Shown here in pieces: positions 1 through 9,728 of a stretch of DNA of 64,000 nucleotides. Under the pieces are notes generated by a model that ran no database searches, had not been told where the DNA came from, and was given only the letters and a program-made list of their open reading frames with translations. Source of the stretch: Lachnospiraceae bacterium (GTDB lineage: Bacteria > Bacillota > Clostridia > Lachnospirales > Lachnospiraceae); the NCBI GenBank assembly GCA_022799355.1, contig JAAWOG010000007.1:28545-92544 (forward strand), written 5' to 3'. The translations under genes were made by a program, and so were the position numbers. Every line of letters begins with the position of its first letter. The first letter of the stretch is position 1.

Positions 1-164
1 ACTGTTCTCCTTTTCACCATAAATTAACATAATATCACAGAGAGCCTCATCCTGTATTTCCACAAAGTCATATACCCCACAGTAAACTGCAGGGTATGTG
101 ACTCACACGATATCCACCAAATATCCATACAAGTATGGCTATCCGGCTCATCACTCGCGGACAT
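1..164 (-). other. Possible small ORF / leader downstream of rplQ, running off the window
   Basis: Reading leftward from an ATG at 164 there are 54 codons without a stop up to the window edge, and AAGGAG lies 10 nt upstream of the ATG. No family is recognisable. The stretch also contains a hairpin (72-97, ATACCC/GGGTAT arms around an inner CAGT/ACTG) without a T-tract. At the very edge (7-13) is a good AAAGGAG, so another gene probably starts just outside. The ORF may be chance and the region simply a structured spacer after rplQ. Confidence 0.25.
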
Positions 165-185
165 CAGGATTTCTCTCCTTACATT

Positions 186-722
186 TTAAACAAGTTCCAG
201 AACTACCTGCATCGCCGCATCGCCTTTACGGGGACCAATCTTCACGATTCTCGTATAGCCGCCTTTACGGTTGGCATACTTCGGTGCCACCTCATCAAAC
301 AGCTTATTTCCCATGTTGATCTCTTTTGTGTTTCTCTTGCGTCCTGCAGGAGTGGTCGGTACTTCCGTTACGGGATAAAGCACCTTCATCATCTGACGTC
401 TTGCATGCTGTCTGGAAGGCAGATCTTTCTTGATCTCCTTTTCCACTTCATCAAATACGGTTACTTTCTTGCCGTCAACAACTTCTTTGACTCTCTTCCC
501 GTCTTTGTCCTTGCGTGCAACTTTTGCTTTTACCTTAACGGTTTCAAAATTATCTTTTTCTTTTACTGCCAGAGTGATCACGTGCTCTGCGATCTTACGA
601 ACTTCTTTTGCTCTTGCCTCAGTTGTAACGATCTTTCCGTGATATAAAAGATTTGTCACCTGATTTCTGAGCAGCGCTTTTCTCTGACTGCTTGTTCTGC
701 CGAGTTTTCTGTACTTTGCCAT
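186..722 (-). CDS. rplQ: 50S ribosomal protein L17 (with lineage insertion)
   Basis: L17 sits near the peptide exit tunnel of the large subunit. The N-terminus ([17 protein letters not shown]) and the C-terminus ([15 protein letters not shown]) are typical of the family. At 178 residues it is about 50 longer than the Bacillus protein. The extra material is a Lys/Glu/Val-rich block at about residues 53-100, placed just before the conserved HARRQ motif at 106-110. It is the last gene of the alpha operon, 179 bp after rpoA, and has a GGAG ribosome binding site close to its ATG. The spacer before it holds two imperfect copies of a GGTAAGT...CCGA.GCGC.CGG segment. Confidence 0.97.
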   Translation of the reverse strand: MAKYRKLGRTSSQRKALLRNQVTNLLYHGKIVTTEARAKEVRKIAEHVITLAVKEKDNFETVKVKAKVARKDKDGKRVKEVVDGKKVTVFDEVEKEIKKDLPSRQHARRQMMKVLYPVTEVPTTPAGRKRNTKEINMGNKLFDEVAPKYANRKGGYTRIVKIGPRKGDAAMQVVLELV

Positions 723-901
723 GATTGGCTCCTTTCATATTGAATGGATCTTCCGGCCACGCGCATCGGTCTTACTTACCGGAATATTTTCAGTTACCAT
801 TTATGAATACACACCCGTGCGCTTCGGACTTACCTGATGTGTACATGGAACTTCCCGTTCTGCTGCGCATTACGAGAAGTATCGGACAGCTCCGCTGCCC
901 T

Positions 902-1861
902 TCACTCTTCACTGGGGTTAAGCTGAAGTCCTAATTCTTTCAGCTTTGCCAGCACTTCCTCCAAAGATTTCCGTCCCAGATTCCGGACTTTCATCATATC
1001 TTCGGATGTTTTATTTGTCAGTTCTTCCACCGTATTGATACCGGCTCTCTTTAAGCAGTTGTAAGAACGAACGGAAAGTTCCAGTTCATCGATGCTCATC
1101 TCTAAAACTTTTCCCTTCTCATCGTCCTCCTTCTCCACCATAACCTCCGCGCATTTCGCGTTCTCGGAGAGATCGATAAAGAGATTTAAATGTTCACTGA
1201 GTACCTTCGCCGCAAGGCTTACCGCCTCATCCGGTTCAAGCGTTCCGTTCGTATAAACATCCATTGTCAACTTGTCAAAGTCTGTCACCTGACCGACACG
1301 GGTATTTTCCACGGTCACATTGACACGCTCCACCGGTGTATAGATGGAATCCACCGCAATTACGCCGATAGACATATCACTGCTCTTGTTCTTATCAGCG
1401 CCTACATAACCTCTGCCTTTTGTGATCGTCAGTTCCACATACAGCTTGGAATCCTTGCCGCCGCTTAATGTTGCGATCACCTGTTCCGGATTCATGATCT
1501 CGATATCCTGGTCCACCTGGATATCCGATGCATGGATCACTCCTTCGCCCTGAAAATCAATATATGCCGTCTTTGGCTCATTTCCCTCACTGTTGTTTCT
1601 GATAGCAAGGCTCTTGATATTCATGATGATCTCGGTCACATCTTCCTTTACACCTTCGATCGTTGTAAATTCATGCAACACGCCATCAAATTTCACCTGG
1701 CTTACAGCAGTGCCGGGCAGGGAAGAAAGCATAATTCTTCTGAGAGAGTTGCCAAGTGTGATACCATAACCTCTTTCCAAAGGCTCTACCACAAATTTGC
1801 CATACTTTTTATCGTCAGAGATTTCCACAACCTCAATATTAGGTCTTTCAAACTCAAACAC
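902..1861 (-). CDS. rpoA: DNA-directed RNA polymerase subunit alpha
   Basis: RpoA nucleates RNA polymerase assembly through its N-terminal dimerisation domain (start [13 protein letters not shown], then the [20 protein letters not shown] block). It contacts UP elements and activators through the C-terminal domain ([19 protein letters not shown] ... LGRKSLEEV). I place the start at the GTG at 1861, giving 319 aa. GGAGG at 1871-1875 lies 9 nt upstream of this codon, whereas the earlier in-frame GTG at 1870 directly abuts the ribosome binding site. It follows rpsD in the usual alpha-operon order. Confidence 0.96.
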   Translation of the reverse strand: MFEFERPNIEVVEISDDKKYGKFVVEPLERGYGITLGNSLRRIMLSSLPGTAVSQVKFDGVLHEFTTIEGVKEDVTEIIMNIKSLAIRNNSEGNEPKTAYIDFQGEGVIHASDIQVDQDIEIMNPEQVIATLSGGKDSKLYVELTITKGRGYVGADKNKSSDMSIGVIAVDSIYTPVERVNVTVENTRVGQVTDFDKLTMDVYTNGTLEPDEAVSLAAKVLSEHLNLFIDLSENAKCAEVMVEKEDDEKGKVLEMSIDELELSVRSYNCLKRAGINTVEELTNKTSEDMMKVRNLGRKSLEEVLAKLKELGLQLNPSEE

Positions 1862-1890
1862 TACGAACACCCTCCTTTTAATTTACATGC

Positions 1891-1927
1891 AAGAAAAACA
1901 AATGCAGCTTCCGCGCTTTGTTTTTCT
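1891..1927 (-). other. Intercistronic hairpin between rpsD and rpoA
   Basis: An inverted repeat with 11-bp arms (AAGAAAAACAA / TTGTTTTTCT) closes a 15-nt GC-rich loop just upstream of the rpoA ribosome binding site. The same left arm recurs in the rpsK-rpsD spacer. No U-tract follows in the transcribed direction, so it is more likely a processing, stability or translational element than a terminator. Confidence 0.6.
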
Positions 1928-1941
1928 CTTATGCCCCATTA

Positions 1942-2535
1942 TTACTTAGAATACAATTCGACGATAGCCATTTCATCAACAGGTACGTCTATCATTTCTC
2001 TTGTAGGAAGTGCTTTGATGGTGCCTTTGAAAGCTTCCGGATCAACCTCCATCCATTCCGGTGTCAGTCTCCCCGCCGTAACTTCAATAATATCTTTGTA
2101 TCTCTGCAGTTCTCTGGATTTCTCCCTGATCTCGATCGTATCGCCTGCGCTTACCAGATAGGAAGGAATCTGTACGGGTTTGCCGTTTACAAGGACATGC
2201 TGATGTCCGACGATCTGTCTTGCCTCTCTTCTTGTTCTTGCAAAACCCATTCTGAAGATCACGCTGTCCAGCCTTCTCTCCAACAGGATCATCAGGTTCT
2301 CACCTGTACGGCCTTTCATTCTCTCCGCCTTATTATAATAGTTTCTGAAAGGTTTCTCCAGAACGCCGTAGATGAACTTCGCCTGCTGCTTCGCACGAAG
2401 CTGCAGTGCATACTCACTCATCTTTTTGCCTGCTCTGGAGGATTTTCTCTTGGACTTCTTATCATATCCCAGGAATGTAGGATCAAGTTCCAGGGAACGA
2501 CATCTTTTCAGTACGGGTACTCTGTTTACTGCCAT
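1942..2535 (-). CDS. rpsD: 30S ribosomal protein S4
   Basis: S4 is a primary 16S rRNA binder that initiates small-subunit assembly, and in several bacteria it is also a translational repressor of its own operon. The 197-aa protein has the N-terminal S4 domain and a C-terminal S4 RNA-binding fold (LERRLDSVIFRMGFARTRREARQIV, HVLVNGKPV). It has one cysteine in the N-terminal part, so it is the zinc-free (C-minus) form. A 239-bp structured spacer separates it from rpsK, which is unusual inside this operon and fits an autoregulatory leader. Confidence 0.97.
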   Translation of the reverse strand: MAVNRVPVLKRCRSLELDPTFLGYDKKSKRKSSRAGKKMSEYALQLRAKQQAKFIYGVLEKPFRNYYNKAERMKGRTGENLMILLERRLDSVIFRMGFARTRREARQIVGHQHVLVNGKPVQIPSYLVSAGDTIEIREKSRELQRYKDIIEVTAGRLTPEWMEVDPEAFKGTIKALPTREMIDVPVDEMAIVELYSK

Positions 2536-2704
2536 TTAATTGTTTTCCTCTCTTTCTATACATTGTTTACAGTACATGCGCGCAGCGATCCGGCACCTTG
2601 CCTCTCCCTGCGCTTTTGTACATTCTTCCAACGCTTCAGGCTCACAAACCCGCGCTTACGCGCTTTATATCCGACTACATCGGATGTTTGCTCGCGAACG
2701 CTAC

Positions 2705-2763
2705 AAGAAAAACAAATGCCTGATACAAGTGACAGAATGTCACTTTTCGCTTCTGTTTTTCTT
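2705..2763 (-). promoter_or_regulatory. Structured spacer upstream of rpsD (candidate S4 leader)
   Basis: A long hairpin has arms AAGAAAAACA (2705-2714) and TGTTTTTCTT (2754-2763) and encloses a perfect 8-bp stem AAGTGACA/TGTCACTT (2727-2745). Between it and rpsD, further stems such as ATCCGA/TCGGAT can form. S4 autoregulation through mRNA structure is established in other bacteria. That this particular structure binds S4 is my inference. Confidence 0.4.
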
Positions 2764-2774
2764 TTGCTATCGTT

Positions 2775-3173
2775 CTATACACGGCGGCGTTTAGGCGGGC
2801 GGCATCCATTGTGAGGAACCGGCGTTACGTCACGAATGCTCACTACTTCCAACCCACATGCCTGAAGCGCCCGGATTGCCGCTTCACGTCCTGAGCCAGG
2901 GCCCTTTACAAAAACATCAACCGTCTTAAGGCCATGCACCAGTGCTGCCTTTGTCGCTGTCTCTGCCGCCATCTGTGCTGCATATGGAGTAGATTTCCTT
3001 GAACCTCTAAAACCAAGACCACCGGCACTCGCCCAGCTCAGAGCATTGCCTTCCGTATCCGTCAGTGTGACGATCGTATTATTAAAGGAAGACTGAATAT
3101 GTGCCTGTCCGCGTTCAACGTTTTTCTTGACACGTCTTTTTGTCACTTTTTTTGCTGCAACTTTTTTTGCCAT
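2775..3173 (-). CDS. rpsK: 30S ribosomal protein S11
   Basis: S11 lines the mRNA exit/E-site platform of the small subunit. The 132-aa protein shows the family core ([38 protein letters not shown]) and the conserved C-terminus ending in [12 protein letters not shown], after an N-terminal extension rich in Lys and Val. It lies 104 bp downstream of rpsM in the alpha operon. Confidence 0.98.
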   Translation of the reverse strand: MAKKVAAKKVTKRRVKKNVERGQAHIQSSFNNTIVTLTDTEGNALSWASAGGLGFRGSRKSTPYAAQMAAETATKAALVHGLKTVDVFVKGPGSGREAAIRALQACGLEVVSIRDVTPVPHNGCRPPKRRRV

Positions 3174-3277
3174 TTTAAACTAACCTACTTTCTTTTTACT
3201 ATGCATCTTGTTTTTCCATCTGCTTATTTCTTCATAACTTACTGTAATTCCAAGGAGAACTTCAGGTTTTCTCAGCC

Positions 3278-3646
3278 TTATTTCTTCTTGTTTGCTACGG
3301 TTCTCTTCGGACCTTTGCGTGTTCTTGCGTTGGTCTTTGTATTCTGACCACGAACAGGAAGCCCTTTTCTGTGACGGATACCGCGATAGCATCCGATCTC
3401 CTGCAGCCTCTTGATATTCAGAGCGATCTCTCTTCTCAAGTCACCCTCTACCGTATAGTCTGCATCGATCACTTCACTGATCTTCTTTACTTCTTCATCT
3501 GTCAGATCGCGACAACGGGTATCAGGATTCACCTTTGCCGCCGCACAGATTTTTGTTGCACTAACACGTCCAATACCATAAATATAGGTAAGTCCGATCT
3601 CGACACGTTTGTCTCTGGGTAAGTCTACACCTGAAATACGAGCCAT
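3278..3646 (-). CDS. rpsM: 30S ribosomal protein S13
   Basis: S13 sits in the head of the 30S subunit and contacts the P-site tRNA and the B1 bridges. At 122 aa it has the usual length. It starts [26 protein letters not shown] and ends in the tRNA-contacting basic tail ([15 protein letters not shown]). A 189-bp spacer with several short hairpins separates it from rpmJ. Confidence 0.98.
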   Translation of the reverse strand: MARISGVDLPRDKRVEIGLTYIYGIGRVSATKICAAAKVNPDTRCRDLTDEEVKKISEVIDADYTVEGDLRREIALNIKRLQEIGCYRGIRHRKGLPVRGQNTKTNARTRKGPKRTVANKKK

Positions 3647-3835
3647 TCCATTTTCCTCCGCTTTCTTTGTTTCTTTGGATCTGCCGGGAATTGCAAAACA
3701 GCACTTCCCTTATGCAATGAAGTTACTAATTGACTGGGCTTTTACAAAAAAGCCAGCCGGAAAAATATCCGACCTTTCCGAATACCTATCGGTATCAAAA
3801 AGTAAACGCTGAACAGGTCAGCATGGAACAGGCTC

Positions 3836-3949
3836 TTAACCCTGTACCTGTTTATGTTTCGGATTCTCACAGATAATTCTTATTTTCCCTTTTCTCTTAA
3901 TAACTTTGCACTTTTCGCAAATCGGTTTTACTGATGATCTAACTTTCAT
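3836..3949 (-). CDS. rpmJ: 50S ribosomal protein L36
   Basis: This 37-aa protein is below the usual ORF length cut-off. It starts with [17 protein letters not shown] at the ATG at 3949 and ends in HKQVQG with TAA at 3836-3838. The CxxC ... C ... H ligands of the zinc-binding form are all present (CEKC, CENPKH). A GGAGG ribosome binding site is just upstream. It sits between infA and rpsM as in other Firmicutes. Confidence 0.96.
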   Translation of the reverse strand: MKVRSSVKPICEKCKVIKRKGKIRIICENPKHKQVQG

Positions 3950-4065
3950 CGTGTTCCCTCCTTTCAAAAAGACCGTTTCTCATTGTATCATAAACGCATT
4001 GCCATTGCAAGCAAATTTTATCAGAAATCTCCGTATTTTACCACAATCCAGTCACCGCAGGAACT

Positions 4066-4284
4066 TTATTTATCCCTCCAGATAATCCTTCCTTTTGAAA
4101 GATCATAAGGAGAAAGTTCCAATGTCACCTTGTCACCGGGCAGGATACGGATAAAATTCTGCCTCAGCTTACCGCTGATATGCGCCAGTACCTTATGTCC
4201 GTTTTCCAGTTCCACCTGAAACATGGTATTCGGCAGTTTTTCCACCACAGTTCCTTCAATTTCAATTACATCTGCTTTTGACAT
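4066..4284 (-). CDS. infA: Translation initiation factor IF-1
   Basis: IF-1 occupies the A site during initiation and supports IF-2 and IF-3. The 72-aa OB-fold protein is full length (start [22 protein letters not shown], with the [11 protein letters not shown] and [18 protein letters not shown] blocks). Its first codons overlap the end of the upstream KOW gene by 19 bp, which indicates translational coupling. Confidence 0.98.
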   Translation of the reverse strand: MSKADVIEIEGTVVEKLPNTMFQVELENGHKVLAHISGKLRQNFIRILPGDKVTLELSPYDLSKGRIIWRDK

Positions 4285-4556
4285 GCTTTAACCTCCTGAA
4301 TAATGATACTTACATCAATGCCCTCACCCCGAAGGAGCTTCTCCGCCACCTCAGGATCTCTGTACTTTTTTATAATCCGGATATGTTTTCTGTTTTTCTT
4401 TTTCGGATGTTCGCAGGTCTTTCCTCTTCCATCCGCAAGATACACATATTCTTTTTCTTCACCAACAATTACATATATCTCATTTTTGTCATGTCCCGCA
4501 AGGGAAACCGCCATACAGCCTACTCTATTATCCCAGTTTTTATTCCCGTTCCGCAT
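4266..4556 (-). CDS. KOW-domain RNA-binding protein (L14e-like)
   Basis: A short basic protein of about 96 aa with an N-terminal KOW-like segment ([21 protein letters not shown]) and a Lys-rich middle ([15 protein letters not shown]). Proteins of this kind are annotated in clostridia as L14e/L6e/L27e-like RNA-binding proteins and sit between map and infA, as here. The ATG at 4556 has a weak G-rich ribosome binding site. A GTG at 4571 in the same frame is the alternative start. The function is not established; association with the ribosome is inferred from the operon. Confidence 0.8.
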   Translation of the reverse strand: MRNGNKNWDNRVGCMAVSLAGHDKNEIYVIVGEEKEYVYLADGRGKTCEHPKKKNRKHIRIIKKYRDPEVAEKLLRGEGIDVSIIIQEVKACQKQM

Positions 4557-4585
4557 ATACGCCCCCGGCACATCCGCTGTTTTTA

Positions 4586-5347
4586 TTATGGAAGATGGCT
4601 GAGCGTCAATATCTCCGGTTCACCTTCCGTGATCAAGATCGTATTTTCATAATGAGCGGAAATACTTCCGTCTTCCGTTACAACAGTCCAGTCGTCATCG
4701 AGCCATTCCACGTCGCCACGCCCCAGGTTGATCATGGGTTCTATCGCGAGCGTCATACCGGGCGCCAGCTTCATTCCCTTTCTTCTCTGCCGGAAGTTGG
4801 GAACCTGGGGATCTTCATGAAGAGAAGTCCCTATGCCGTGCCCCACCAGATCTCTGACGATGCCGTACCCGAACTGGCTGATATAGGCGTCGATGGCATT
4901 GGAAATATCGTGAAGATGCGCACCCGCTCTTGCCTTTTTGATTCCCTCAAAAAAACTCTGACGGGTTCTTTCTATTAAAAGCTGCGCCTCCCTGCTGATC
5001 TCCCCTACCGCGTAGGTCCTTGCCGCATCGGAATGGTATCCCTTGTAGATCAGCCCCGCATCCAGGCTGACGATATCACCATCCATCAGAATCCTGTTTT
5101 TATCAGGGATTCCGTGTACCACCTCGTCATTTACCGAAACACAGATAGACGCCGGATATCCGTTGTAATCCTTAAAATTCGGAATACAGCCCATATCCCG
5201 TATCATCTTATCTCCCATCCTGTCGATATCCAGTGTGGAGATCCCCGGGCGAATCGCCTTTCCCAGTTCATCGTGTACTATTTCAAGGAGTCTGCAGGAC
5301 TCCCGCATAAGCTCAATTTCTCTTGCTGATTTTATACTAACTGCCAT
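4586..5347 (-). CDS. map: Methionine aminopeptidase, type I
   Basis: It removes the initiator methionine from nascent proteins. The 253-aa M24A enzyme has the five metal ligands in expected contexts: DAGLIYKGYHSDAART (two Asp), GHGIG (His), AIEPMINLG (Glu) and HYENTILI (Glu). It lies between adk and the KOW gene, the normal place in the Firmicutes spc operon. It contrasts with the two M24-fold proteins at 42-43 kb and 51-52 kb, which have lost most of these ligands. Confidence 0.97.
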   Translation of the reverse strand: MAVSIKSAREIELMRESCRLLEIVHDELGKAIRPGISTLDIDRMGDKMIRDMGCIPNFKDYNGYPASICVSVNDEVVHGIPDKNRILMDGDIVSLDAGLIYKGYHSDAARTYAVGEISREAQLLIERTRQSFFEGIKKARAGAHLHDISNAIDAYISQFGYGIVRDLVGHGIGTSLHEDPQVPNFRQRRKGMKLAPGMTLAIEPMINLGRGDVEWLDDDWTVVTEDGSISAHYENTILITEGEPEILTLSHLP

Positions 5348-5401
5348 TGCCCGCCTCTTTAATAAAAGATATTATGTCCGTGTTCAGACACAGCTACGGA
5401 C

Positions 5402-6043
5402 CTATTCAAGAATTTCCGTGATCGTCTTAAATACATCCATCATATCCTGTGTGCCGTCCACCGTCTTTAAAATGCCCTTCTTCTCATAAAAATCGATCAG
5501 AGGCTGCGTCTGTTCATGGTAAACATTCAGTCTGTTCTTTACCGTCTCTTCTTTGTCATCATCGCGAAGAATCAATGCTTCGCCGCATTTGTCACAGATT
5601 CCTTCTTTTTTAGACGGTACATTTTCAACATGGTACGTTGCACCGCAGGAAGTACAGGCACGCCTGCCCATCATCCTTTTGATAATAAGTTCATCCGGCA
5701 CTTCCATATCAACCGCCGCGTCAATTTTATCACCCAGTTTCTCAAGTTCCTGTTCCAGAACTTCCGCCTGGGGAATATTTCTCGGAAAACCGTCCAGAAT
5801 ATATCCGTTCTTACAGTCTTCCTGCGCCACTCTGTCAAGAAGTATTCTGACAGTCAGTTCATCGGGCACAAGTACGCCTCTGTCCATATAACTCTTTGCT
5901 TCTTTTCCAAGTTCCGTACCATTCTTGATATTGGCACGGAAGATATCGCCTGTGGAAACATGAGGCAGATGATACTTCTCCGCAATCATCTGTGCCTGTG
6001 TTCCTTTGCCTGCGCCGGGCGCCCCTAACATTATAATCTTCAT
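5402..6043 (-). CDS. adk: Adenylate kinase (zinc-containing)
   Basis: It interconverts ATP + AMP and 2 ADP. The 213-aa long-form enzyme has the P-loop GAPGAGKGT (residues 7-15), the AMP-binding DGFPRNIPQ segment and a LID with four cysteines (CTSCGATYH ... CDKCG), the structural zinc form common in Gram-positives. It follows secY at a distance of 127 bp; that spacer holds a GGGATGG/CCATCCC hairpin (6065-6089) and short direct repeats. Confidence 0.98.
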   Translation of the reverse strand: MKIIMLGAPGAGKGTQAQMIAEKYHLPHVSTGDIFRANIKNGTELGKEAKSYMDRGVLVPDELTVRILLDRVAQEDCKNGYILDGFPRNIPQAEVLEQELEKLGDKIDAAVDMEVPDELIIKRMMGRRACTSCGATYHVENVPSKKEGICDKCGEALILRDDDKEETVKNRLNVYHEQTQPLIDFYEKKGILKTVDGTQDMMDVFKTITEILE

Positions 6044-6110
6044 CTCTACCCTCCATGTTGATTATGGGATGGAGTACCCCCCATCCCATATCGAGCAATT
6101 ACCTTTAGTC

Positions 6111-6169
6111 GTTGCATTGCATAAAACCTCTGGTTGTTGCATTGCATAAAACCTTAAGGCCGTTGCATT
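6111..6169. repeat. 25-bp tandem repeats between secY and adk
   Basis: GTTGCATTGCATAAAACCT occurs at 6111-6129 and 6136-6154. A third, shortened copy (GTTGCATT) is at 6162-6169, giving a period of about 25 bp right after the secY stop. No protein or regulator is evident. It may be a small replication-slippage array. Confidence 0.7.
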
Positions 6170-6170
6170 A

Positions 6171-7487
6171 TCAATCATTTAAAAATCCTTTGTAATTTCG
6201 TACCAGCATCAGCGATTCTACCTGTTTCAGTGTTTCCACTACAACGCTGACAATAATGATCAGGCTTGTACCGCCGAAAGATACGCTTGCGCCGAATACG
6301 CCGTTAAAGAAGAACGGCAGAACGCACACGATTGTAAGGCCGCAGGCGCCGATAAATATAATATAGTTCAGTATCTTATGCAGGTACTCACTGGTCGGCC
6401 TGCCCGGTCTGATACCAGGGATAAAACCACCCTGCTTCTTCATATTCTCCGCAATCTCTATCGGATTGAACGTGATGGAAGTATAGAAGTAAGCAAAGCA
6501 GATCACCAGCACGATATATAACACAAGGCCGAGACTGTAGATTGGCTCACTGGGCCTGCACCAGTTACTGGAACTGAATCCACGGAGCACTTTGCCCCAG
6601 AACCCTGTCCCGCCGCTTACTCCCAAAAGGGAACAGATAATCACCGGAAACTGCATCAGGGAAGATGCGAAGATTACCGGGATAACACCAGCGGTGTTGA
6701 TCTTGAGCGGAATATTGCTGGAATTTCCGCCGTACATCTTCCGTCCCTGCATCTTTTTCGCATACTGTACCGGGATCTTACGGACACCGGAATTCAGTAT
6801 AATAACAAGTACTACCATCAAAATCATTACGGCAATGATAATCACCGAAGCAACAACTGCCGGTGCGATCTCCCTGCCCCCGATAAACTGCCTGAACAGT
6901 GCCGTAAGCTCCTGAGGAAGTCTTGAAACGATGTTGATCGTCAGTACTACGGAAATACCGTTGCCGATACCCTTTTCCGTGATCCTCTCGCCGATCCACA
7001 TCAGGAACGCACTGCCTGCCGTAAGGGCAACGATTACCACAATGACATTCCATGCGTTGTATTCCTGCAAAAGTCCGCGCCGCCCGAAACCGATTGCCAT
7101 CGCACCGGACTCGATCAGCGCCAGCGCCACCGTCATATAACGAGTGAGCGCCGTAATTTTTTTCCTGCCCTCTTCTCCGTCCTTCTGCATCTCCTCCAGC
7201 TTCGGGATCGCAATCGTCAAAAGCTGTATGATAATAGAAGATGTGATATAAGGCGTGATATTAAGTGCAATAATTGACATGCTCAGAAATGAGCCGCCTG
7301 TAAACGCATCAAAGAGATTAAAAGCATCTCCCGTCTGCTGGGCAAACCAGTTTGCAAAGTAGTCTCTGTTTACCCCCGGTACAGGGAGCTGGGAAGCAAG
7401 CCTGATGATCACCAGCATCCCCAGCGTATACAGAACTCTCTGTCTGATTTCCTTTACTTTAAATGCATTTTTTAATGTTGTAAGCAT
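6171..7487 (-). CDS. secY: Preprotein translocase subunit SecY
   Basis: SecY is the channel subunit of the Sec translocon in the cytoplasmic membrane. The 438-aa protein has the usual ten hydrophobic segments. Conserved landmarks are the start LKNAFKVKEIRQRVLYTL, the plug/lateral gate region (GGSFLSMSIIALNITPYITSSII) and IPLKINTAGVIPVIFASSL. Its ATG overlaps the rplO stop by one base (TAATG), as is common in spc operons. Confidence 0.98.
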   Translation of the reverse strand: MLTTLKNAFKVKEIRQRVLYTLGMLVIIRLASQLPVPGVNRDYFANWFAQQTGDAFNLFDAFTGGSFLSMSIIALNITPYITSSIIIQLLTIAIPKLEEMQKDGEEGRKKITALTRYMTVALALIESGAMAIGFGRRGLLQEYNAWNVIVVIVALTAGSAFLMWIGERITEKGIGNGISVVLTINIVSRLPQELTALFRQFIGGREIAPAVVASVIIIAVMILMVVLVIILNSGVRKIPVQYAKKMQGRKMYGGNSSNIPLKINTAGVIPVIFASSLMQFPVIICSLLGVSGGTGFWGKVLRGFSSSNWCRPSEPIYSLGLVLYIVLVICFAYFYTSITFNPIEIAENMKKQGGFIPGIRPGRPTSEYLHKILNYIIFIGACGLTIVCVLPFFFNGVFGASVSFGGTSLIIIVSVVVETLKQVESLMLVRNYKGFLND

Positions 7488-7927
7488 TAGATTACCTCTG
7501 TTGTTCCACCAAGTGCCTGAATCTTCTCAGATGCCGCAGCACTGAAAGCGTTCGCTTTTACGTTCAGCTTCCTGGTAAGTTCTCCGTTTCCAAGGATTTT
7601 TACTCCATCTCTGGGATTTTTTACAATGCCTCTCTCCATTAATGCCTGTACATCTACGGTACTGTCATTCTCGAATACTTCAAGAGCACTGATGTTAATG
7701 CCTACGATCTCTTTTCTGTTTCTGTTCTTAAAGCCTCTCTTAGGAAGTCGTCTGTATAAAGGCATCTGACCACCTTCAAAACCAATCCTGGGCGCTCCTG
7801 AACGAGCTTTCTGCCCTTTATGCCCCTTACCTGCCGTCTTGCCGTTCCCTGAACCGTGTCCGCGACCTCTTCTGAAATTATCGCTGTGTTTGGAACCTTC
7901 CGCAGGTCTCAAGTTAGATAAATCCAT
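7487..7927 (-). CDS. rplO: 50S ribosomal protein L15
   Basis: A late-assembly large-subunit protein. It is 146 aa with the Gly/Arg-rich N-terminus ([21 protein letters not shown]) and the globular C-terminal domain ([15 protein letters not shown]). It is coupled to secY by a 1-bp stop/start overlap. Confidence 0.97.
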   Translation of the reverse strand: MDLSNLRPAEGSKHSDNFRRGRGHGSGNGKTAGKGHKGQKARSGAPRIGFEGGQMPLYRRLPKRGFKNRNRKEIVGINISALEVFENDSTVDVQALMERGIVKNPRDGVKILGNGELTRKLNVKANAFSAAASEKIQALGGTTEVI

Positions 7928-7950
7928 TCTGATGACACCTCCTTCTCTAT

Positions 7951-8139
7951 TTAAGCTTCTTCTACTTTTACTAAGTGTCTTACTCTCTGAATCATGCCCC
8001 TGGTTGCTCCGTTGTCAGGCATCTCCACTGTCTGATGCATCTTCCGAAGTCCCATTGCAACGATCGTTGCGCGCTGCTTCGGGATTGTGCCGATAGGAGA
8101 TTTCACCAGAGTGATTTTTAATGTTTTGTTATCTTCCAT
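7951..8139 (-). CDS. rpmD: 50S ribosomal protein L30
   Basis: A small (62-aa) 23S/5S-associated protein of standard length: [27 protein letters not shown], followed by a short basic C-terminus with [14 protein letters not shown]. It lies between rpsE and rplO in the conserved order. Confidence 0.97.
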   Translation of the reverse strand: MEDNKTLKITLVKSPIGTIPKQRATIVAMGLRKMHQTVEMPDNGATRGMIQRVRHLVKVEEA

Positions 8140-8155
8140 CTGAATTGTCTCCTTT

Positions 8156-8665
8156 CTAGCTTACAACTTCTTCTACGGATTTACCGCGGCTCTTTGCAAC
8201 CTCCTCAGGAGTCTTAAGCTGGCTTAAGCCTGAGATTGCCGCAAGAACTACGTTCTGCTTGTTATTGGAACCCAAAGATTTTGTACGAATGTTCCTGATG
8301 CCCGCAAGTTCGCAGACAATACGTGCCGGACCACCTGCGATGATACCGGTACCTTCGGGAGCCCTCTTTAACAGAACCTCTGATGAACCATATTTTCCAA
8401 TAAAATCATGTGTGATACTGTTGTTTTCATCGATGGCAACGCTCACCAGATTCTTGATGGCGTCCTCTTTGCCTTTCCGAATGGCCTCAGGGATTTCTGT
8501 AGCTTTTCCCAGGCCGGCACCTACATGACCATTACCGTCACCAACAACCACAAGAGCAGTAAAACGCATATTACGTCCGCCCTTTACAACCTTAGTAACA
8601 CGTTTGATGGTAACAACTTTTTCGGTTAATTCCATGTTGCTTATGTCTATGATTGTACGCTTCAT
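8156..8665 (-). CDS. rpsE: 30S ribosomal protein S5
   Basis: S5 acts in decoding fidelity and mRNA unwinding at the entry tunnel. I use the ATG at 8665 ([18 protein letters not shown], 169 aa). It has a GGAAGGGAG ribosome binding site upstream and avoids overlap with rplR, whereas an in-frame start further upstream would run into rplR. The double-stranded RNA-binding region ([20 protein letters not shown]) and the [11 protein letters not shown] motif are present. Confidence 0.97.
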   Translation of the reverse strand: MKRTIIDISNMELTEKVVTIKRVTKVVKGGRNMRFTALVVVGDGNGHVGAGLGKATEIPEAIRKGKEDAIKNLVSVAIDENNSITHDFIGKYGSSEVLLKRAPEGTGIIAGGPARIVCELAGIRNIRTKSLGSNNKQNVVLAAISGLSQLKTPEEVAKSRGKSVEEVVS

Positions 8666-8681
8666 GTACGTTTCTCCCTTC

Positions 8682-9050
8682 CTAGAATGTAAGGCCAGCT
8701 TCTCTGGCCGCATCAGCTAATGCTGCTACTTTACCCTGGTATATATAACCGCCCCTGTCAAAAACCACCGTATCAATGCCTTTTTCAAGTGCCCTTTTAC
8801 CAATTACCGTTCCAAGATATGCCGCTGCGTCAACGTTATTCGTCTTCTCTAACTCAGCCTTCACCTCTTTTTCAAGAGTGGAAGCGGAAGCCAAAGTCAC
8901 TCCGGCGGTATCATCGATAATTTGAGCATACATATGATTATTGCTTCGGAACACTGACAGGCGGGGCCTTGCAGCGGTTCCGGACAAACGGTTACGCATT
9001 CTTCTGTGCTTTTTCGCACGAACTTCCTGTCTCGATTTTTTACTAACCAT
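8682..9050 (-). CDS. rplR: 50S ribosomal protein L18
   Basis: It binds 5S rRNA with L5. The 122-aa protein has the basic N-terminal arm ([24 protein letters not shown]) and the C-terminal [26 protein letters not shown] signature. Spacing to its neighbours is 16-20 bp. Confidence 0.98.
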   Translation of the reverse strand: MVSKKSRQEVRAKKHRRMRNRLSGTAARPRLSVFRSNNHMYAQIIDDTAGVTLASASTLEKEVKAELEKTNNVDAAAYLGTVIGKRALEKGIDTVVFDRGGYIYQGKVAALADAAREAGLTF

Positions 9051-9070
9051 TTTTACACTCTCCTTATCTG

Positions 9071-9613
9071 TTATTTCTTACCGGTCTTACCGACTTTACG
9101 TCTGATCACTTCGTCAGCATACTTGATACCCTTGCCCTTATAAGGCTCCGGCCTTCTCTTGTCTCTGATCTCAGCCGCAAACTGGCCGACTTTTTCTTTG
9201 TCGATACCTTTAACAATGATCACATTCTGACCTTCCAGCACTGTCTCAATGCCTTCGGGATCCGTCATCTCAACCGGGTGGGAATAACCGAGGGATAAGG
9301 TAAGCACCTTACCTGCCTTTGCCGCCCTGTAACCTACACCGTTTACTTCCAGTTTCTTCTGGTAGCCTTCCGTCACACCGACAACCATGTTGTGGATCAG
9401 TGTTCTGGTAAGTCCGTGCAAAGATTTCATCTTCTTCAAGTCGTTAGGTCTGGAGACCGTGATCTCCGCACCTTCCAGCTTAATTTCCATCTCGGATGGA
9501 AGGACTCTTTCCAGAGTACCTTTAGGACCTTTTACAGTCACTTTATTATTTTCTGCAATTTCCACAGTAACTCCTGCGGGAACCGCGATTGGCATTCTCC
9601 CTATACGTGACAT
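9071..9613 (-). CDS. rplF: 50S ribosomal protein L6
   Basis: It lies near the sarcin-ricin loop and the factor-binding site. It is 180 aa with the two duplicated L6 domains, start [19 protein letters not shown] and the C-terminal [13 protein letters not shown] motif. A 159-bp spacer, unusually long for this operon, separates it from rpsH. Confidence 0.98.
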   Translation of the reverse strand: MSRIGRMPIAVPAGVTVEIAENNKVTVKGPKGTLERVLPSEMEIKLEGAEITVSRPNDLKKMKSLHGLTRTLIHNMVVGVTEGYQKKLEVNGVGYRAAKAGKVLTLSLGYSHPVEMTDPEGIETVLEGQNVIIVKGIDKEKVGQFAAEIRDKRRPEPYKGKGIKYADEVIRRKVGKTGKK

Positions 9614-9728
9614 GCCCGTACCTCCTATATTTTATATTTTACGCCAGCTCACATCAACCATCTCGAAAACCAGCCGCTTCGCGTCTGCCGCAGCTTCTCT
9701 GCTCTTCGTTTTCTCGATGTCCGGCCGC

